A stretch of 10,630 bases of DNA, from NCBI GenBank assembly GCA_003242355.1, contig QGUH01000049.1, forward strand, positions 1 through 10,630, in the 5' to 3' direction. This document shows, one piece after another, positions 1 to 6,541 of the stretch; position 1 is the stretch's first letter; every line of letters begins with the position of its first letter. The DNA is from Pseudomonadota bacterium (GTDB lineage: Bacteria; Myxococcota_A; Polyangia; Polyangiales; Polyangiaceae). The position numbers and the translations under genes were made by a program. The notes below the pieces were generated by a model that saw only the letters and a list, made by a program, of their open reading frames with translations, was not told the origin of the DNA and searched no databases.

Positions 1-1131
1 GGTGGATTCCGGTGCCGGGAGGGGCCTTCCCCGGGTGTCCGTGCCGGTGACGAGCGTGATCAGATCGGGCACCTTCACCGAGTCGATGCCCACGTAGTAC
101 GGGCGCACGTCGTCGCCGGCGGTCCAGTTCTCTTCGAGCGGTTTCATCACCTCGGTGATGGCTTCCGCGGTGCCGCCCAGCGCGACGATGTCCGGCGCGA
201 AGTCGACCAATCGGTCCACGATCTCGCGTTGATCGGGCGCCGTGTAGTCGTAACCCTCGATGCGCACGTTCACGTTGAGGTTGACGGGATCCGAAATCGG
301 CTTGCCGTTGAGGACGAGCGAGTTCAGCGACGTGCGCGTGCCGATGCCGAGAGCATCGTCCCGGAACACGATCGCGAGCTTGATGTGCTCGCGACCGCGC
401 TCTTCGCGGAGCTGCTTCTCGATTTCGTTGATCTGACTGATCATGAGCGGCGCGCGCTGCATGTCGGTCGGCACGAGCTGGTAGGTGAGCCCGTTGTCGT
501 CGAGCGCCGTGATGCTGGACGCGACGGCCGTGGGAGTCATCACGACCGTGCCCGCGGGCACGGTCACGAGCCTCGAGATTTCGACGGTGTGCTGGCTCAA
601 GTTCGGGCCGATGATCGCGGGCACGCGCAGGTCTTTGACCAGGTGATTGGCCACGCGCATGAGGTCGAGTCCCTCGTCGCAGGAAACGAGCACGAGCTCG
701 CGCGGAGTTCCGCCCGGGCCGGGCACGCCTCCGACCTTGTTGATCTCCTCGATCGCCAGCATCGCGCTCTGCTGCCGCGGGATGTTGGTCGCCGACTGGG
801 CTCCCGTTATCGAGAACAGCGAGCCCAGAACGATCGAGTTGTCGTTCTTGTAGTCGCCGGTGACGATGCCGCAATCTTCCGTGAGCAGCTCCACGCAACG
901 ACCCTCGGGCTTCACGCACACCGCGGGTACCTCCTCGCCGCGGCCGGCGCGCGCGGTCGCGCGGTCGACGCACTCCTGATTGGTCGTGCACTCGCCGACG
1001 ACGTTCGGGTCCTTCGACACTTCCTGAATCGAGAAATCGTCCAGGCCGACGATCGAATTGCACGCGATGCCCGTCAATGCGGTGATCATCGCGAGGGAGG
1101 AACGCGAGCCCGAGTGTCGTTGCGTTTGCAT
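1..1131 (-). CDS. Branched-chain amino acid-type periplasmic binding lipoprotein (partial, C-terminus beyond window)
   Basis: The frame is open from the ATG at 1129-1131 to base 1, giving 377 codons with no stop, so the C-terminus is outside the window. Residues 1-23 look like a signal sequence ending TGIA before Cys24. The lipobox is non-canonical (Gly at -3), so lipidation is likely but not certain. CNSIVGLDDF follows, a start common in myxobacterial lipoproteins. Residues 24-90 hold six cysteines (24, 48, 54, 72, 79, 87). From residue 99 the sequence matches the type-1 periplasmic binding fold of LivJ/LivK-like proteins: IVLGSLFSITG, then LAIEEINKVGGVPG, PAIIGPNLSQ, and a second-lobe strand KLAIVFRDDALG. 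The family binds amino acids or other small ligands for ABC importers or sensors. No permease or ATPase gene is visible, so the ligand and role are unknown. No clear Shine-Dalgarno precedes the ATG; Met15 (1087-1089) is an alternative start. Confidence 0.85.
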   Translation of the reverse strand, partial: MQTQRHSGSRSSLAMITALTGIACNSIVGLDDFSIQEVSKDPNVVGECTTNQECVDRATARAGRGEEVPAVCVKPEGRCVELLTEDCGIVTGDYKNDNSIVLGSLFSITGAQSATNIPRQQSAMLAIEEINKVGGVPGPGGTPRELVLVSCDEGLDLMRVANHLVKDLRVPAIIGPNLSQHTVEISRLVTVPAGTVVMTPTAVASSITALDDNGLTYQLVPTDMQRAPLMISQINEIEKQLREERGREHIKLAIVFRDDALGIGTRTSLNSLVLNGKPISDPVNLNVNVRIEGYDYTAPDQREIVDRLVDFAPDIVALGGTAEAITEVMKPLEENWTAGDDVRPYYVGIDSVKVPDLITLVTGTDTRGRPLPAPEST

Positions 1132-1446
1132 CGTTACGTTTCGCAAGTGGAGTTGGAAAGCGCGCATCGTTCCCAAGAACGGCACGATGAAATCGCTTTT
1201 ACCGGATCACCTTCCGCGCGTCCATGCGGCGCCTCGCGTCGTGTCCTCGAGTGGTCGAGCGACGCACCGGTGCGCCTCGTTCACGACAGGAACACCGGTT
1301 CGAGTGATCCGATGGAGTCCGGAAACGTACGTTCGTGCGAATTGGCACTCTTCTGTTTCGTCGCATTCGGCGGCTTCGCGGCGATTGCACGTCGTGCGCG
1401 GACGGTGATAGCGTGAGGGCGCCATACGAGGAGGAGAAGGGCTTCG
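1132..1446. promoter_or_regulatory. Divergent intergenic region with small palindromes
   Basis: These 315 bases separate the binding-lipoprotein gene (leftward) from the PEGA gene (rightward) and must contain both promoters. No convincing protein is encoded here. Visible structure: a perfect 12-bp palindrome CGCACCGGTGCG at 1263-1274; an 8-bp inverted pair CGGATCAC (1203-1210) / GTGATCCG (1304-1311) flanking it; and GCACG-T-CGTGC at 1387-1397. A weak rightward promoter candidate is TTGCAC (1385-1390), 16 bases, GATAGC (1407-1412), with only three of six matches in each box. A strong purine-rich ribosome binding site (GAGGAGGAG, 1428-1436) precedes the PEGA gene. Short palindromes are common by chance in DNA this GC-rich, so regulatory use is an inference. 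Confidence 0.4.
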
Positions 1447-2586
1447 ATGCATACCTTGCGAGCATGCTCCGGGCGGAGCAGGCAGATCGTGCGAACGCTG
1501 ACGTTCTTGGTTCCCGCGCTGCTCTACGCATCGGGCGCCGCTGCGCAGGAAGACAAGAGCGCCGCCGAAACCGCCGCTGCGCGCGCCCTGGCCATCGAAG
1601 GTCTGAAGCTCGCGCGCGCGGGGCATTGCGCCGAGGCAATCGACAAGCTCGAACGGGCGCAGGAGCTCTATCCCTCTCCGGTCGTGCTCGGGCGTTTGGG
1701 CGAATGCCACATCACGCTCGGGCGCGTCGTCGAAGGCACGGAAATGCTGCGCAAGATGCTGCGTGAGCCCATGCCTCCGAATGCGAGCCCCGCGGTCGAA
1801 CAGGCATACGAGCGCGCGCAGTCGGTGCTCAATTCCGCCAAATCGAGGATCGCTTCGCTCACGATCACGGTTCAGGCGCCCAGCGATGCGAACGTGACGG
1901 TCACCGTCGATGGCAAGCCGGTGCCGCCCGCGGTGCTCGGCGTGGAGTTTCCGGCGAACCCCGGCGAGCACATCGTCGAGGCGAGCGCGCCGGGCTTCTT
2001 CAAGGCGTCGGCGCGGGTGACGCTGACTTCGGGCGAGAAGGAGACCGTGCCGCTCGAGCTCCGCAGGGATCCGAACGCGCCGCCGGCTCCTCCGGCGGAA
2101 GCCGCGGCGCCTGCGGAGAGCGCGTCGCCTCCCGCGCCGCCAGTGGCCGCCTCGAGCGCCGTTGCGGCGGAACAGCCAGTGCCGCCCCCCACGATGGCGC
2201 GCGACAAAGAAGGCTCGTCGACCTCGACGCTGGCGTACGTGTCGTACGGAGTGGGGGTCGTGGGCCTTGCAGTCGGGCTGGGGTTCGGGCGCGCGGCCAT
2301 GGCCGCGAAGGACGAGCTCGAAGAGCGCTGTCCGAGAAACGAATGCCCCAAAGAGGCTCAGAGCGATCTCGACGCCGCGAAGAGCAAGGGGACGATTGCC
2401 ACGATCGGAGTGGGAATCGGGGCCGCCGGGCTCGCGCTCGGAACGATCCTGCTGATTGCCGGAAGCTCCGATTCCGAGTCGTCGGCCGAAGCTTCGTTCG
2501 CCGAGCGATCGCGGAAGAACCTCGCGAGCCTGCGTCCGCGTGCGGCGATCGGCTTCGGTCGGGTCGAGCTCGGCGCGGATTTCTGA
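1447..2586 (+). CDS. Secreted TPR/PEGA-domain envelope protein with two C-terminal hydrophobic segments
   Basis: 379 residues. The ATG at 1447 follows a strong GAGGAGGAG ribosome site. Residues 1-33 form a signal peptide (basic n-region, LTFLVPALLYASG core, cleavage near AAA-QED). Residues 43-105 are helical and TPR-like (LEGLKLARAG-type repeat, then a LGRLGECHITLG turn). Residues 137-207 fit a PEGA domain: beta-rich, with VTVDGKPV and PGEHIVEASAPGF, the usual surface-binding or scaffolding module of bacterial envelope proteins. A Pro/Ala linker covers about 208-249. Hydrophobic stretches at about 262-281 and 316-338 flank a charged loop with Cys295 and Cys300. The C-terminus ends in a short beta-like tail with terminal Phe. 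This architecture is frequent in myxobacteria, usually unnamed. It is probably periplasmic or membrane-anchored; no enzymatic residues are seen. The DUF5947-type gene follows 113 bases downstream on the same strand and may be co-transcribed. The precise function is unknown. Confidence 0.88.
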   Translation: MHTLRACSGRSRQIVRTLTFLVPALLYASGAAAQEDKSAAETAAARALAIEGLKLARAGHCAEAIDKLERAQELYPSPVVLGRLGECHITLGRVVEGTEMLRKMLREPMPPNASPAVEQAYERAQSVLNSAKSRIASLTITVQAPSDANVTVTVDGKPVPPAVLGVEFPANPGEHIVEASAPGFFKASARVTLTSGEKETVPLELRRDPNAPPAPPAEAAAPAESASPPAPPVAASSAVAAEQPVPPPTMARDKEGSSTSTLAYVSYGVGVVGLAVGLGFGRAAMAAKDELEERCPRNECPKEAQSDLDAAKSKGTIATIGVGIGAAGLALGTILLIAGSSDSESSAEASFAERSRKNLASLRPRAAIGFGRVELGADF

Positions 2587-2699
2587 GCACCGCGCCGTTC
2601 CGTTGCGGAAGCTCACCCGGTACCCGTGCTGCGCGGGAACACCGCCCTTTGACAGCGGCGGCGGCCCGCGCTTCAACTCGGATGCAGAGGGCGGCTTCG

Positions 2700-3320
2700 A
2701 TGATTCACCTTCGTGGGACCGAGCCAATGCTCCGCGAGCGCGCACGGCCATGGGACGCGGCGACGCGCTGCGAGCTGTGCGGCACGAAACTCGCGATCGA
2801 GCACGCGCACGTGCTCGATCTTTCGACTCGGATGCTGTCGTGCTCGTGCCGCGCGTGCGCGGCGCTGTTCGACGATACCGGAACGAGCCGATACCGCACG
2901 GTTCCACGACGCGTGTTGTTCGAGGAGCCGTTTCCCATAGGGAGCGAGGAGCGGCATGCGCTCGAAGGGGCGCCGGAGGTGCTCGGCGTGTTCTACGACT
3001 CGAGCGCCGCGGCCTGGGTGGCGCTTTGCCCGGGCCGGTCCGGAGCCGTCGAGCGCCCCCTGGAGCGCACGCTCTGCGACGCCGTGCTCGAGAAGAGCCG
3101 TCTGGGCCCGATGCTGAATCCCGACGTCGAGGCGTTGCTCGTGCGCGCGCGCGACGACGACTCGTCGCGGGCCTGGATCGTGCCGATTGACGTCGGTTAC
3201 GCCGTCATCGATGCCTGCACGCGGGACACGCCGTCGCTCGACGGCCTGTTCCGGGATCTCGAAGCGCGCGGGCGCGCTCTGCCCGCGTGGTCGCTGCACG
3301 GCGGCCCGAGCGGGTTTTAG
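2700..3320 (+). CDS. DUF5947-like protein with N-terminal Cys-rich putative metal site
   Basis: 206 residues from the ATG at 2700, which is preceded by AGAGGGCGG (2686-2694) at a usable distance. The frame stays open much further upstream, but that part lies over the end of the PEGA gene and is a shadow. ATGs at 2682 and 2727 are alternatives. Residues 24-27 are CELC. CSCRAC (48-53) supplies three more cysteines, and EHAH (34-37) lies between, so a zinc or other metal site is plausible. The second half matches my recall of DUF5947: RYRTVP, FYDSS, W-x-AL-CP-GxSGAxE, LNPDVEALLVRA, and WIVPIDVGY. That family often lies in gene sets for actinobacterial-type high-affinity [NiFe]-hydrogenases, but none is visible here. 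The C-terminal portion after PIDVGY is shorter and diverges from the family's usual Gly/Trp-rich end. No signal peptide, so probably cytoplasmic. Biochemical role unknown. Confidence 0.75.
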   Translation: MIHLRGTEPMLRERARPWDAATRCELCGTKLAIEHAHVLDLSTRMLSCSCRACAALFDDTGTSRYRTVPRRVLFEEPFPIGSEERHALEGAPEVLGVFYDSSAAAWVALCPGRSGAVERPLERTLCDAVLEKSRLGPMLNPDVEALLVRARDDDSSRAWIVPIDVGYAVIDACTRDTPSLDGLFRDLEARGRALPAWSLHGGPSGF

Positions 3321-3329
3321 AGCGATTCA

Positions 3330-3351
3330 GCCCGCGCGGACGCGGGCCCTT
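3330..3351. terminator. Hairpin between convergent genes, candidate terminator
   Basis: GCCCGCG (3330-3336) pairs perfectly with CGCGGGC (3341-3347) around the tetraloop CGGA, and is followed by CCTTTCG. It sits 10 bases after the DUF5947-like stop and 13 bases before the end of the converging SDR gene. The stem is strong, but the T-run is only three bases, so intrinsic termination is plausible rather than certain. It could serve transcripts from both sides. Confidence 0.5.
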
Positions 3352-3363
3352 TCGTCGCATGGG

Positions 3364-4248
3364 TCACTCGGCGCCGCCGCTCGCCGCGCGTTCCGTTCGC
3401 TCGGCCTCGGTGCGCGGGGCCGTTTCGACGATTCGCGAAACCGGGGGCGCCGTGCGTTCGGTCTTCTCCAAGGCTCCGCGATAGGTCGCGGCCACCCACT
3501 CGGTCAGAAGGCGGCGCGGAAGGAGCCGCGCGACGCTCGCGCCGAGACGATTGGAGAGGCCGGGGATGCGCAAGTACTCCCGCCGACGAAATGCTTCGAG
3601 GCCCTCGCGCGCGGCAGCGTCGACCGGCATGAGAAAGCGGCGCAGGGGCACGAAACGCTCGCCGCCGGTCATTTCGGTGACGATGCCACCGGGCGCGTAC
3701 GTGCTGATCGAGACGTCACGGTCGCGGAGCTCGTGCCAGAGGCCGCAGGCGTAGTGGACGATGAACGCCTTCGTTCCGGAGTACGCCGTTTGGTACGGCA
3801 CCGGGAAGATGCCGGCCATGCTCGACACGAAGAGGAGCCCACCGCCGGGCGCGCCGTGCTCGATGTACGGGACGAGCTCGCTCGACAGCCGCACGACGCT
3901 GGACACGTTCGTGTTCAGCATCTTCTGGAAATCGGCGAAGTCGAGCTCGTGGTACCTGCCGAAGTGCGTGACCCCGGCGTTGAGGATCGCCGCGTAGAGT
4001 TGCTCGCCGCCCTTGAGGTCGGCGAGGAGGCCGTCGACCTCCGACAAGTTGGACAAATCCGCGGTCACGCTCCGCACGCGCACGCGATGCGCCGACTCGA
4101 GCTCGCTCCGGAGCTCTTCGAGGCGGTCGCGACGGCGCGCCACGATCACCAAATTCGCGCCGTAATCACGAGCCAGGTGGCGCGCGAACTCGCGCCCGAG
4201 CCCCGACGAGGCGCCCGTGACGAGCACCCATCGGCCACGGAAATTCAT
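3364..4248 (-). CDS. Short-chain dehydrogenase/reductase (classical SDR)
   Basis: 294 residues from the ATG at 4246-4248. The frame is open upstream to 4497, but the protein homology begins at MNFRGRWVLVTG and a promoter lies inside the upstream part, so 4248 is chosen. The Rossmann glycine motif TGASSGLG is at 11-18. Basic residues R38-R40 after the second strand suggest NADP(H). D64 is in TADLS, NAG at 90-92, and structural N114 in LNTNVSS. The catalytic set is S143, Y156 and K160 (AYSGTK). APGGIVTEM (185-193) closes the cofactor site. It resembles the COG0300 (DltE/YqjQ-type) subgroup, NAD(P)H-dependent oxidoreductases acting on carbonyls or alcohols; the substrate cannot be told. Residues 195-262 would cover the substrate pocket. 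The last 30 residues are a charged, probably disordered tail (many E, R, T, A). No membrane segment or signal peptide. No clear Shine-Dalgarno is visible. Confidence 0.93.
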   Translation of the reverse strand: MNFRGRWVLVTGASSGLGREFARHLARDYGANLVIVARRRDRLEELRSELESAHRVRVRSVTADLSNLSEVDGLLADLKGGEQLYAAILNAGVTHFGRYHELDFADFQKMLNTNVSSVVRLSSELVPYIEHGAPGGGLLFVSSMAGIFPVPYQTAYSGTKAFIVHYACGLWHELRDRDVSISTYAPGGIVTEMTGGERFVPLRRFLMPVDAAAREGLEAFRRREYLRIPGLSNRLGASVARLLPRRLLTEWVAATYRGALEKTERTAPPVSRIVETAPRTEAERTERAASGGAE

Positions 4249-4259
4249 CGGCTGATCGA

Positions 4260-4277
4260 GGGGCAAGGCAGTGCCCC
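4260..4277. promoter_or_regulatory. Inverted repeat over the SDR transcription start (operator or leader hairpin)
   Basis: GGGGCA (4260-4265) and TGCCCC (4272-4277) form a perfect 6-bp inverted repeat with a 6-base spacer. It overlaps the last two bases of the predicted -10 box and spans the predicted start of transcription, 11 bases before the SDR start codon. That is where a repressor operator is often found; an RNA hairpin that masks translation initiation is the other reading. No regulator gene is adjacent in the window. Confidence 0.45.
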
Positions 4278-4305
4278 TATAGAGCCCGGGCGCCTCGGCT
4301 GTCAA
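4276..4305 (-). promoter_or_regulatory. Sigma70-type promoter of the SDR gene
   Basis: On the minus strand a perfect -35 box TTGACA (4300-4305) is followed after 18 bases by TATAGG (4276-4281), which matches the -10 consensus at four of six positions. Transcription would start near 4269, giving a leader of about 20 bases before the ATG at 4248. This supports the shorter SDR start and separate expression from the upstream CBS gene. Housekeeping-sigma usage is inferred from the box sequence. Confidence 0.6.
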
Positions 4306-4396
4306 ATGGCGGCTCTCGGCCCACCCGACGCCCGTGCCGTGCCGAAAGAGGGCAACCCTGCCGAGACCCGAGGCCGAACGGCGCCCTGGGGAGCCC

Positions 4397-5209
4397 TCAC
4401 TCGGCGGCGGCAGCCGAGGGCGGGAGCGAGTCGCTCCGACGTGGCTCCGAGATGGCGGAGAGCGTCGCGACGAGGAACGAGCACGCGGCGTCGTCACCCA
4501 GCGAGTCCACGTGACGCACGAGGTCGGCCAGCGTCACGACGCCGACCAGGCGCCCCGCGTCGTCGACGACCGGCACGCGGCGAACGCGGTGCTCGCGCAT
4601 CAGGTCGAGCACCTGGTACACCGTGTCGTCCGGCGAGCACGTGAAGACGGTGCGGGCCATGGCAACGTCGATGGGCACGCCCGTGAGCGCTTGTCCCCGC
4701 GTATAGGCGGCCATGCAGACGTCGCGATCGGTGATCACCCCGACGAGGCTTCCATCCGGCTGGGTGACGGGCACCATGCCGAAGTCGCCTTCCCACATGA
4801 TGCGCGCGGCGTGATTCAGATCGTCGACGGGGGTGGCGCCGACGACTTTCGGCGTCATCACGAAACGCACTTTCGTGTCGAGGCGATGCTTCGCCGACGC
4901 GCCTTGGCGGCGCAAAAATTGCCGGACCGCCGTGCTGAGCTCGCGCGTGCGCGCCATCACCGCGTCCAGGGTTCGCGCGCCGCTGCGACCGATGTGTTCT
5001 TCGAGGGCATCGAGCTCCGCCTCGAACTCGTTCCAGCGCTGCATCGCGGGGAGCGAGAAGTGATGCATTTGGAGGCGCCCTTCCTCGCGCACCGCCGCGA
5101 GCTCCCGGATGGCCTCCCGAATCGACTCGTTCACCGAGGTGAGCCTTGCCGAGGTGACCTTCGCCATCGCTGTCATCTCGACCTGGACGAACTGCACGAT
5201 TCGGGCCAC
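4397..5209 (-). CDS. CBS-domain pair protein with helical N-terminus
   Basis: 270 residues from the GTG at 5207-5209. The frame has a stop at 5300-5302 and no better start between; ATGs at residues 12 and 15 are alternatives. Residues 1-110 are predicted helical and charged, with heptad-like spacing (SVNESIREAIRELAAV; EFEAELDALEEHIG), suggesting a coiled coil for oligomerisation. Two CBS motifs follow. CBS1 is at about 117-166 (VMTPKVVGATP, MVPVTQPDG, GVITDRD). CBS2 is at about 182-236 (DVAMARTVFTCSPDD, RRVPVVDDAG, GVVTLADL). Paired CBS motifs form a Bateman module that binds adenine nucleotides (AMP, ATP, SAM) and usually regulates a linked domain. Here no catalytic or transport domain is attached, so it is probably a stand-alone sensor or regulator acting on a partner protein. 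The last 20 residues are Ser/Pro/Ala-rich. Cytoplasmic; no membrane segment. The SDR gene lies 148 bases downstream. Confidence 0.9.
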   Translation of the reverse strand: MARIVQFVQVEMTAMAKVTSARLTSVNESIREAIRELAAVREEGRLQMHHFSLPAMQRWNEFEAELDALEEHIGRSGARTLDAVMARTRELSTAVRQFLRRQGASAKHRLDTKVRFVMTPKVVGATPVDDLNHAARIMWEGDFGMVPVTQPDGSLVGVITDRDVCMAAYTRGQALTGVPIDVAMARTVFTCSPDDTVYQVLDLMREHRVRRVPVVDDAGRLVGVVTLADLVRHVDSLGDDAACSFLVATLSAISEPRRSDSLPPSAAAAE

Positions 5210-5415
5210 CTCCGCCCGGAGGCCGCTGGTCCGTTCGCCCTCGTCTCGGCCGGCTTCTCCCGCCGGCGCGAATGGAAACTGCCGCCTCCGGCAACAAACT
5301 CAGCGCATGCTCACTCGCGAACGCACGGTCGACGGAAAAGTGCAGCCGCGGAGTACGCGCTTCGCCTCGTGTCGAAACTTTCGCGGGGCGAGCGGTTCCC
5401 CGTCCTGTGCGTTGC

Positions 5416-5455
5416 TTGACGGGGCGCAGTGCGCCTGCTTGGCTCCTCGGGAGCC
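5416..5455 (+). promoter_or_regulatory. Candidate control region before the Gly-rich lipoprotein gene
   Basis: TTGACG (5416-5421) resembles a -35 box, but nothing at 17-18 bases resembles a -10 box, so a promoter is only suggested. Directly downstream lies GGCGCA-G-TGCGCC (5423-5435), a perfect 6-bp-arm palindrome. Then comes GGCTCC-TCG-GGAGCC (5441-5455), a 6-bp stem with a 3-base loop that ends 15 bases before the chosen start codon. The rest of the 261-base divergent gap (5210-5470) shows only TGCCG-CCTC-CGGCA (5280-5293) and no recognisable promoter for the leftward CBS gene. Confidence 0.3.
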
Positions 5456-5470
5456 GAAAGCGAGGTCGTG

Positions 5471-6541
5471 GTGAAAACTCGTGCCTGTCAGCGGGCTGCC
5501 GCGGTCCTCGCGCGGCTCGGACACCGAGCGGCCAGCGCTCGGGTCGGTGCCTCGTGGGTCGACCGTCCCCCCCAGGACGCGCTCGGGGCAGCACTCGGGG
5601 CGCTTTTGCTCCTCGTCGCCTGCGGCGATCCGGGCGGTGGGCCGGAGGCCCTGATCCCGGCCATCTCTGCCGGCACGGGCGGGAGCCTGGGCGTGAGCCA
5701 GCCGCCGGGCACCGATTCCGGACCCGTGTCGGAAGGCGGCGCGTCGGGCAGCTTGGCCGCGGGAGGCGCTTCGGGTTCGGCGGCCGGCTCGGGCGAGGGA
5801 AGCCCGCCGGCTTCTGGAGGAGCGCCGACCGAGCCGCCCATCGCCAGCGCTGGAACCGGTTCCACAGGCAATCCCTCGGTGTTTTCGGGGGAGGAGCTCT
5901 GTTCCATGTTCGCGGTCGACGAGGGAGGGGCTCTCGTGATCGCGGCCTGCTCGGATACGGTGCGCTCCGTGGACAAGGTCACTCTCGAGCAGATCAACGG
6001 CGGAGAGTGGTATTCGATCGCGTACGGCTTCGAGGCGCCGTGCCACGAGCTCGGCACCTATCGGGGTGAGGTGTCGGGCATTCGATACGACGAGTCTGGC
6101 TCGATCACGGCGTACGCATTCTTCGTTCGCAGCCAAGCAGGTGCCGAGTTCCGTGGCTCCGTGGCCATCGGGTACGAGGCCCAGCGGATTGCCCAAGTGA
6201 CGGGCATCGTCGAGGGCACGACCTGCCAGCTCGCGGTATGCGCCCGAGCGGAATGCGGCGTGCTCGATCCGACCAAGACGAGCACCACGAGCGGCTCGGG
6301 CGAGGGAGGCGCCGGCGGCAGCGCGGGCGGCGGCGGAATCACGAGCACCGGTGGGATCGGAGGCGGAGGCGCCGCCGGAATCGGTACGGGCGGCACCAGC
6401 AGTGGGGGCGCGGCGGGAGCTCCGAGCGCTGCTGGAGCAGGCGGAGGACCTTTCGGTCAAGGCGGTCAAGGCGGTTTCGTTCCTGGTCTGCCCCCGGGCG
6501 GGGGCACCGGATTCCCCGGAGGGCCGGGAGCGGTTCCGTAG
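5471..6541 (+). CDS. Low-complexity Gly/Ser-rich lipoprotein with a six-cysteine core of unknown function
   Basis: 356 residues from the GTG at 5471, preceded by GCGAGG at 5460-5465. GTG 5468 is next to it, and GTG 5429 is possible but lies inside a palindrome. A basic N-terminus leads to the hydrophobic run ALGALLLLVAC, a good lipobox (L-V-A-C) with Cys51. The signal region is unusually long for a lipoprotein. Residues 52-135 are Gly/Ser/Ala/Pro-rich and probably disordered. A folded core at about 136-266 has Trp, Tyr and six cysteines (144, 160, 191, 252, 257, 262), enough for three disulphides. It includes the segments NGGEWYSIAYGFEAPC and YRGEVSGIRYDESG; I recognise no family. Residues 267-356 are a glycine-rich tail with two tandem GQG units (bases 6455-6472). 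Likely anchored to an envelope membrane with the core held by flexible arms. Myxobacteria encode many proteins with such linkers. No function is assigned. Confidence 0.8.
   Translation: MKTRACQRAAAVLARLGHRAASARVGASWVDRPPQDALGAALGALLLLVACGDPGGGPEALIPAISAGTGGSLGVSQPPGTDSGPVSEGGASGSLAAGGASGSAAGSGEGSPPASGGAPTEPPIASAGTGSTGNPSVFSGEELCSMFAVDEGGALVIAACSDTVRSVDKVTLEQINGGEWYSIAYGFEAPCHELGTYRGEVSGIRYDESGSITAYAFFVRSQAGAEFRGSVAIGYEAQRIAQVTGIVEGTTCQLAVCARAECGVLDPTKTSTTSGSGEGGAGGSAGGGGITSTGGIGGGGAAGIGTGGTSSGGAAGAPSAAGAGGGPFGQGGQGGFVPGLPPGGGTGFPGGPGAVP

Noticed and set aside
1343..1358. TGGCAC resembling a sigma54 -24 element before the PEGA gene
   Set aside because: The matching -12 GC is missing at the required spacing.
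229..1416. 395-codon plus-strand open frame over the binding-lipoprotein gene
   Set aside because: The minus-strand frame gives a coherent LivJ/LivK-type protein; this one is Arg/His/Asp-rich without family features.
2343..2699. Upstream extension of the DUF5947-like frame
   Set aside because: It lies out of frame over the 3' part of the PEGA gene and looks non-protein-like; a ribosome site fits the ATG at 2700.
1207..2907. 566-codon open frame on the minus strand opposite the PEGA gene
   Set aside because: Arg-rich, low-information translation with no motif. It runs opposite the well-supported PEGA gene and across both gene boundaries; it is an effect of high GC content.
4249..4497. Upstream extension of the SDR reading frame by 83 codons
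   Set aside because: It contains the TTGACA/TATAGG promoter, overlaps the end of the CBS gene and encodes an Arg/Pro/Ser-rich stretch unlike any SDR N-terminus.
6285..6538. Repetitive GGC-rich tract that could be taken for a DNA repeat array
   Set aside because: It encodes the in-frame glycine-rich tail of the lipoprotein; units are irregular apart from one 9-bp tandem duplication, and there are no spacer-like units.
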